From DAOMOP01 sp035444405 (GTDB lineage Bacteria > Pseudomonadota > Gammaproteobacteria > Burkholderiales > Rhodocyclaceae), in NCBI GenBank assembly GCA_035444405.1, contig DAOMOP010000181.1:1-8069 (forward strand): 8,069 nucleotides of DNA, given 5' to 3'. The translations under genes were made by a program, and so were the position numbers. Below the pieces are notes generated by a model. It saw only the letters and a list, made by a program, of their open reading frames with translations, had not been told where the DNA came from and did no database searches. This document shows, one piece after another, positions 6,649-8,069 of the stretch; position 1 is the first letter of the stretch, and every line of letters starts with the position of its first letter.

Positions 6649-7527
6649 ATGACCACCCGACAAACACTGCCCGCCGCGCCGGTAGAGAGCGGCCGCGCGG
6701 TCGAGCGCATCGTCACCGGCATGCCGACCTCGGACGGCGCCGGGGTGCGGCTCACGCGCGTGCTCACCCAGCCGCTGCAGCGGCGCCTCGACCCCTTTCT
6801 GATGCTCGACGCCTTCCGCAGCGACGACCCGAACGACTACCTCGCCGGTTTTCCGGATCATCCGCACCGCGGCTTCGAGACCGTCACCTACATGATCGCC
6901 GGGCGCATGCGCCACCGCGACAGCGCCGGCCACGAAGGGCTGCTCGAGAGCGGCGGCGTGCAGTGGATGACCGCCGGGCGCGGCGTCATCCATTCCGAGA
7001 TGCCCGAGCAGCAGGACGGGCTGATGGAAGGCTTCCAGCTGTGGCTGAACCTGCCGGCGCGCGACAAGATGGCGCCGGCCTGGTATCGCGACTTCGAGGC
7101 CGACGAGATTCCCGAGTTCGCGACCGCTGCGGGCGCGCTGGTGCGCGTGATCGCCGGTACGAGCCATGGTGTCGCCGGCGCGGTCACGCGCGAGACCACG
7201 GCACCGCTCTTCCTCGACGTCCACCTGCCGGCCGGCGCGCGCTTCGCGCAGCCGCTCGCGCGCGACGCGAACGCCTTCCTGTACGTCTATCGTGGCGCGG
7301 CCGGGGTGGCGGGCCGCACGCTTGCCGCGCAGCGCATGGCCATTCTCGCCAACGACGGCGGCGACGGCGTCGTGATCGAGGCGGGCGGCGAGGCGCCGGC
7401 GCGCGTGCTGCTGCTCGCCGGCCGTCCGCTCGGCGAGCCGATCGTGCAGTACGGCCCGTTCGTGATGAATACGCAGGAGGAGATCTACGCGGCGGTCGGC
7501 GACTACCGCGAAGGCCGGCTGGCCTGA
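6649..7527 (+). CDS. Pirin family protein (bicupin, possible quercetin 2,3-dioxygenase)
   Basis: A 292-residue two-cupin protein of the pirin/YhhW family, cytoplasmic with no signal peptide. The N-terminal cupin has the signature FPDHPHRGFETVTYM, giving metal ligands H71 and H73, and GRGVIHSEMP, giving H115 and E117. These correspond to the three His and one Glu that hold iron in human pirin and E. coli YhhW. The second cupin (about 180-285) ends with the typical GRPLGEPIVQYGPFVMNTQEEI. The ATG at 6649 has GAGG eight bases upstream (6637-6640). Some bacterial homologues show quercetinase activity in vitro, while others act through protein partners, so the reaction here is not settled. The position after azoR and beside lysR suggests a role in flavonoid or quinone handling. 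It probably shares the azoR transcript, subject to the hairpin between them. Confidence 0.95.
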   Translation: MTTRQTLPAAPVESGRAVERIVTGMPTSDGAGVRLTRVLTQPLQRRLDPFLMLDAFRSDDPNDYLAGFPDHPHRGFETVTYMIAGRMRHRDSAGHEGLLESGGVQWMTAGRGVIHSEMPEQQDGLMEGFQLWLNLPARDKMAPAWYRDFEADEIPEFATAAGALVRVIAGTSHGVAGAVTRETTAPLFLDVHLPAGARFAQPLARDANAFLYVYRGAAGVAGRTLAAQRMAILANDGGDGVVIEAGGEAPARVLLLAGRPLGEPIVQYGPFVMNTQEEIYAAVGDYREGRLA

Positions 7528-7545
7528 AGCGACGCGAGCGCGCCG

Positions 7546-7571
7546 GCACGGCACCTTCGCGGCGGCCGTGC
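7546..7571 (+). terminator. Weak hairpin downstream of pirin
   Basis: GCACGGC (7546-7552) and GCCGTGC (7565-7571) form a seven-base stem with a 12-base loop, 18 bases after the pirin stop and in the gap between convergent pirin and ybiB. There is no U-run. In sequence this GC-rich, such a stem may arise by chance. The rest of the gap (7528-7651) holds nothing else I can support. Confidence 0.2.
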
Positions 7572-7651
7572 GCTCGGGCCGCGTGCGTCGTCCGCTGCGG
7601 CGGGCCCTTGCCGCGCTCGCGCCGGTGTCTGACGCGTTTCGGGTGCGCCCG

Positions 7652-8069
7652 TCAGGGCTCGCGTGCCAGCGCGGCGAGCGTTGCCACCTGCTCGCCGATC
7701 GGCCGCGGCACCGGTACGTCGCCGGCGAGCATCGCGCGGATCAGCGCGGCGTTGTCGGCCGGCGCCGGCACGTCCGGCACGCCCGCGAGCGGCGGCGCGC
7801 CGCCTTCCTCGGCCGGCCAGGCGATCTCCGCGCGCCCGTCGCGGAAGACCGTCATCTGCGGGCGCCGGCGCGGGTTCGCGAACGCCTCGCCCTCGGTGCC
7901 GCGCAGCAGCATCGCGCGCCCGCCGTCGGCGGCGAGGAACTGCACCATGCGCTCGAGATATTCTGGGTGCGTCACCGCGACGACGCGCACGCTGCGCCCG
8001 CGGCACGGATCGAGCAGCTTCGCCATCGTGTGGGCGCTGCCGCGCACGCCGAAGCGCAGCCGCAGCGCG
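7652..8069 (-). CDS. ybiB: YbiB-type (TrpD2) glycosyltransferase-fold protein, C-terminal part
   Basis: The last 138 residues of a protein related to anthranilate phosphoribosyltransferase. The frame is open to the window edge, and the sequence before the apparent GTG start at 8047 (LRLRFGVRGSAHTMAKLLDP) is already conserved-looking protein, so the start is outside. SAHTMAKLLDP is the TrpD-fold helix. HPEYLERM and LLRGTEGE followed by ANPRRRPQM are features I associate with YbiB rather than with true TrpD, which has a different C-terminal domain. E. coli YbiB, the founding TrpD2 member, binds nucleic acids and shows no anthranilate phosphoribosyltransferase activity; the same may hold here. 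No trp genes are nearby, which also argues against TrpD. It converges on pirin with a 124-base gap. The N-terminal half must be seen to confirm the assignment. Confidence 0.77.
   Translation of the reverse strand, partial: ALRLRFGVRGSAHTMAKLLDPCRGRSVRVVAVTHPEYLERMVQFLAADGGRAMLLRGTEGEAFANPRRRPQMTVFRDGRAEIAWPAEEGGAPPLAGVPDVPAPADNAALIRAMLAGDVPVPRPIGEQVATLAALAREP

Noticed and set aside
6502..7554. A 350-codon minus-strand open frame opposite pirin
   Set aside because: Shadow of pirin: the plus strand has intact cupin metal-binding motifs, and the minus-strand translation has no coherent domain.

Overview
The window is about 70% G+C, densely packed, and reads as ordinary chromosomal DNA from a high-GC proteobacterium. 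The mix of an RND efflux pair, DsbB, a YbiB-type protein and a LysR/azoreductase/pirin cluster fits a betaproteobacterium, perhaps Rhodocyclales or Burkholderiales. That placement is inferred from gene content and codon bias, not demonstrated. I see no insertion sequences, CRISPR arrays, tRNA or rRNA genes, or phage genes.

Layout. (1) 1-3880, plus strand: the 3' end of a periplasmic adaptor (membrane fusion protein) gene, then a complete RND permease gene 19 bases later. Together they are the inner-membrane and periplasmic parts of a tripartite efflux pump; no outer-membrane channel gene is visible. (2) 3985-4293, plus strand: a stand-alone PilZ-domain gene with a plausible promoter of its own. 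(3) 4310-4810, minus strand, convergent with pilZ: dsbB, with all four redox cysteines. (4) 4982-5887, minus strand: a LysR-family regulator transcribed away from (5) azoR (5994-6596) and a pirin gene (6649-7527), both plus strand. The 106-bp divergent region holds a perfect 6+6 inverted repeat just upstream of a candidate azoR promoter. (6) 7652-8069, minus strand: the 3' end of a YbiB (TrpD2-like) gene, cut by the window edge.

Functional reading. The LysR-azoR-pirin block looks like a small quinone/flavonoid/electrophile-responsive module: a flavin-dependent NAD(P)H reductase and a cupin dioxygenase-like protein under a divergent regulator. The efflux pair and dsbB are envelope functions. 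Nothing shows that these blocks are one system.

No clearly undescribed system is present. The best leads are an apparently shortened helix in the RND porter domain, a CxxC motif in the effector domain of the LysR regulator, the palindrome in the lysR-azoR gap, and a strong GC hairpin without a U-tract between azoR and pirin. All coding gaps are under 180 bases.
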